From NCBI GenBank assembly GCA_037447605.1, contig CM074804.1:325250-357492 (forward strand): DNA of 32,243 nt, in the 5' to 3' direction. This stretch comes from Zygnema circumcarinatum (Eukaryota; Streptophyta; Zygnematophyceae; Zygnematales; Zygnemataceae). Positions within the stretch are counted from its first letter, which is position 1; each line of letters begins with the position of its first letter. Of this stretch, positions 30,628 through 32,243 are shown in pieces. Both the position numbers and the translations under genes were made by a program. Below the pieces are notes generated by a model. That model was not told the DNA's origin. It saw nothing but the letters and a program-made list of their open reading frames with translations, and ran no database searches.

Positions 30628-31065
30628 TTGATTTCAAACGTACATGACCAAACTCGGCATTGGGAACCACGAGAAGCGGCTCTAGCCGTTTCCGTTTGAT
30701 CATGACATCATGACGCTTCGATTCCACTTCGAGTTACAGTAATGACGTCACTCACTTCAGAACCGACAAATATTCGCTGACGCTCATCCGAAAGAATCTG
30801 GTGATTTGTACGGCTTCAAGGGAGACAAAATTCACCTGATTTCCGGCCATGTATGATTTTTGCGAGGCTCTGATTGGTAGAGATGCCGAATACGGACAAG
30901 GATCGGATCTTTTCTGAATGTTCCCTCTTAAACGGTTATGTTGGGAAAAGGACAAGCGGCTCGTGCGGCGTAAATCCGGCAAGTGCGGACACGCCTAGGG
31001 AACCAGAAACACGACACCGTAGCCTGCCGCGGCAGCATAGGCTGTACGAATTTTGTCGCACACGA

Positions 31066-31125
31066 TACAGTAGGGGGTCCTCATATTTTCCACCCTGGTT
31101 CCGGCCAAAATGAGGCGAAAATATT
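31066..31125. repeat. Diverged partial relative of the right-end hairpin
   Basis: TACAGTAGGGGGTCCTCATA at 31066 resembles the hairpin arm at 31657, and the following GGTTCCGGCCAAAATGAGGC resembles the sequence just before the hairpin at about 31541. The order of the two pieces differs, suggesting members of a repeat family. Confidence 0.55.
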
Positions 31126-31189
31126 AATTTTGCATATATAAGGTTCGTGTTACGAATAGACGGGCGGTATTATGTTAGAGTTCATGTTG

Positions 31190-31400
31190 GACCGTACGTA
31201 TCGTACCGTAACATATCGTACCGTATCGTACTGTATCATTTAGCATTGTATCGTATCGTGACATATCGTGTCGCATAAGCGTAGTTTTTAGGACTGTTGT
31301 TCGTCTCATTGATGTTGCCGTACTACGGATAGTACCGTATCGGGGAGTTTCTTATCGTATCGACCATATCGTATCGTAGTGTATCGTGTCGTATCGAAAT
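31190..31400. repeat. Degenerate TATCGTACCG-type repeats
   Basis: Many near-copies of TATCGTACCG, TATCGTATCG and CGTAC, with short palindromes (CGTACG, ACCGTACGGT nearby), spread over about 200 bases. No coding or RNA gene is recognised. Confidence 0.6.
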
Positions 31401-31570
31401 CAAGAAGACGGGGAGAAGAGCGAGCGCCTCTTACGGCGGCACGAGCGGGGAGATTAGGTGAGTTTTGCGTAAGCCCGTAACGGCTAGTACGAACAGTACG
31501 GACAGTACGGCTAACACAAGTTCCCGTACAAAAAGGTGGTTTCGGCAAAATCGGGGCGAAAATATTGAGG

Positions 31571-31698
31571 ACGCACTCCTTAGGGTGGTAAATACGAGGA
31601 CCCCCCACTGTAGGTGCAGTGGTTGCGTTCGTACCGTACGGTATCCTTCGTTACAGTACAGTGGGGGGTCCTCGTATTTACCACCCCAAGGAGTGCGT
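31571..31698. repeat. Foldback hairpin with 42-bp arms
   Basis: Bases 31571-31612 are the reverse complement of 31657-31698 with one mismatch in 42. The 44-base loop contains a smaller palindrome (GTACCGTACGGTA-type). Each arm carries GGACCCCCCACTGTA. No gene lies inside; it could be a foldback MITE or the precursor of small RNAs. Confidence 0.85.
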
Positions 31699-32243
31699 TG
31701 TAGCGTAACGGAGCTGCGTTCGACGGATTTGCGTCTGTTCGATTGTACTTGTCGTATGCATCTTCCGTGTCACGGATCAACGGAATTCAGGAGCTGCCAA
31801 CGGAGACTGAGAGAAGGCGGCGCCATGCGTTGGCGGCCCACGGAACAGCACACCATCCAGCAAGGCGCACCCGGGAACACCGCCAGAGGCCGCCGATTAT
31901 CATTCGTTGACCTATCCGAAGGCTCCACGTAGTCAGTCAGGCCTCTCAGTGGGCAGTTGGCCAATCAGAGGCTGTCACTGCTAGGACTCAAGATCTATTG
32001 TCAGTGTTAAGTAGATGGGATGTCAGTGATGCTGTTTTGTCTTTTAGTGCTGGGCTTAGTATTTGTATTTGCTGTGTGGTTTGTCTTCTTGTTCTTCTTT
32101 CTTCTTTTCCTTCCTCTTCAGTTACAGCAACAGATGCTAAGTAAGAGATAGAGAGAGAGAGAGTTCCATGCCATAGATAGAGAGAGAGAGAGAGAAAGAC
32201 TCTTCTTGCTGATAGCATTTAGACGTCCCATTCAGCCCAGCTA
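31699..32243. other. Right-end intergenic DNA
   Basis: No gene, RNA gene or clear element seen. A CCAAT word lies near 31960, a T-rich stretch at 32030-32120, and GA microsatellites at 32147-32160 and 32176-32196. Confidence 0.5.

Noticed and set aside
1-32243. CRISPR arrays, bacterial operons, tRNA or rRNA genes
   Set aside because: Regular tandem repeats here are simple-sequence DNA without unique spacers; no cloverleaf or rRNA core was seen, and genes are intron-split.

Overview
Nuclear DNA of a streptophyte (green plant lineage). All recognisable genes are eukaryotic, most are split by GT-AG introns, and their closest relatives by memory are land-plant or charophyte families: plastid O-acetylserine(thiol)lyase, a plant-type CCCH zinc-finger protein (C3H7/C3H65-like), a trihelix factor, plant-type ATG11, and an ACT-domain Raf-like kinase of the STY8/17/46 group. 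TTTAGGG-type motifs recur in introns and upstream regions. Introns and intergenic DNA are loaded with GA/CT tracts, which also run into coding sequence as Glu/Arg/Gly runs. A zygnematophyte or other charophyte alga, or a bryophyte-grade plant, would fit; the species cannot be told from sequence reading alone.

Layout. (1) 1-2548 and 10197-12928 are the arms of a large inverted duplication. Each arm carries the 5' flank and exons 1-3 of an unrecognised gene, facing away from the spacer. The right copy is complete (11394-13253, 211 aa, C-terminal membrane anchor); the left copy runs off the window edge. (2) The spacer holds two convergent genes: plastid-type OAS-TL/cysteine synthase (3024-6664, +, 10 exons, 405 aa) and an intronless CCCH protein (7231-10107, -). 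Each duplicate copy is therefore head-to-head with a different neighbour. (3) 13548-14519 (+) is an intronless, Gln-rich trihelix protein. (4) 16622-21227 (-) is a complete ATG11 gene in five exons (1136 aa), with a probable GC-AG intron and a 10-N assembly gap in another intron. (5) about 22679/23061-29533 (-) is an ACT-domain protein kinase in at least 15 exons. (6) 29534-32243 has no gene that I can support; it holds a CATGCATG tract, a 161-bp MITE-like element, degenerate TATCG/CGTAC repeats and a 42-bp-arm hairpin.

The genes do not form one pathway: cysteine synthesis, RNA binding, transcription, autophagy and phospho-signalling sit side by side, as is usual in plant nuclear DNA. The least explained items are the inverted duplication with its near-identical exons and drifted introns, the unrecognised anchored protein, and the foldback/MITE-like DNA at the right end. 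All exon joins were made by hand from splice consensus, reading frame and family conservation; no alignment or search was run.
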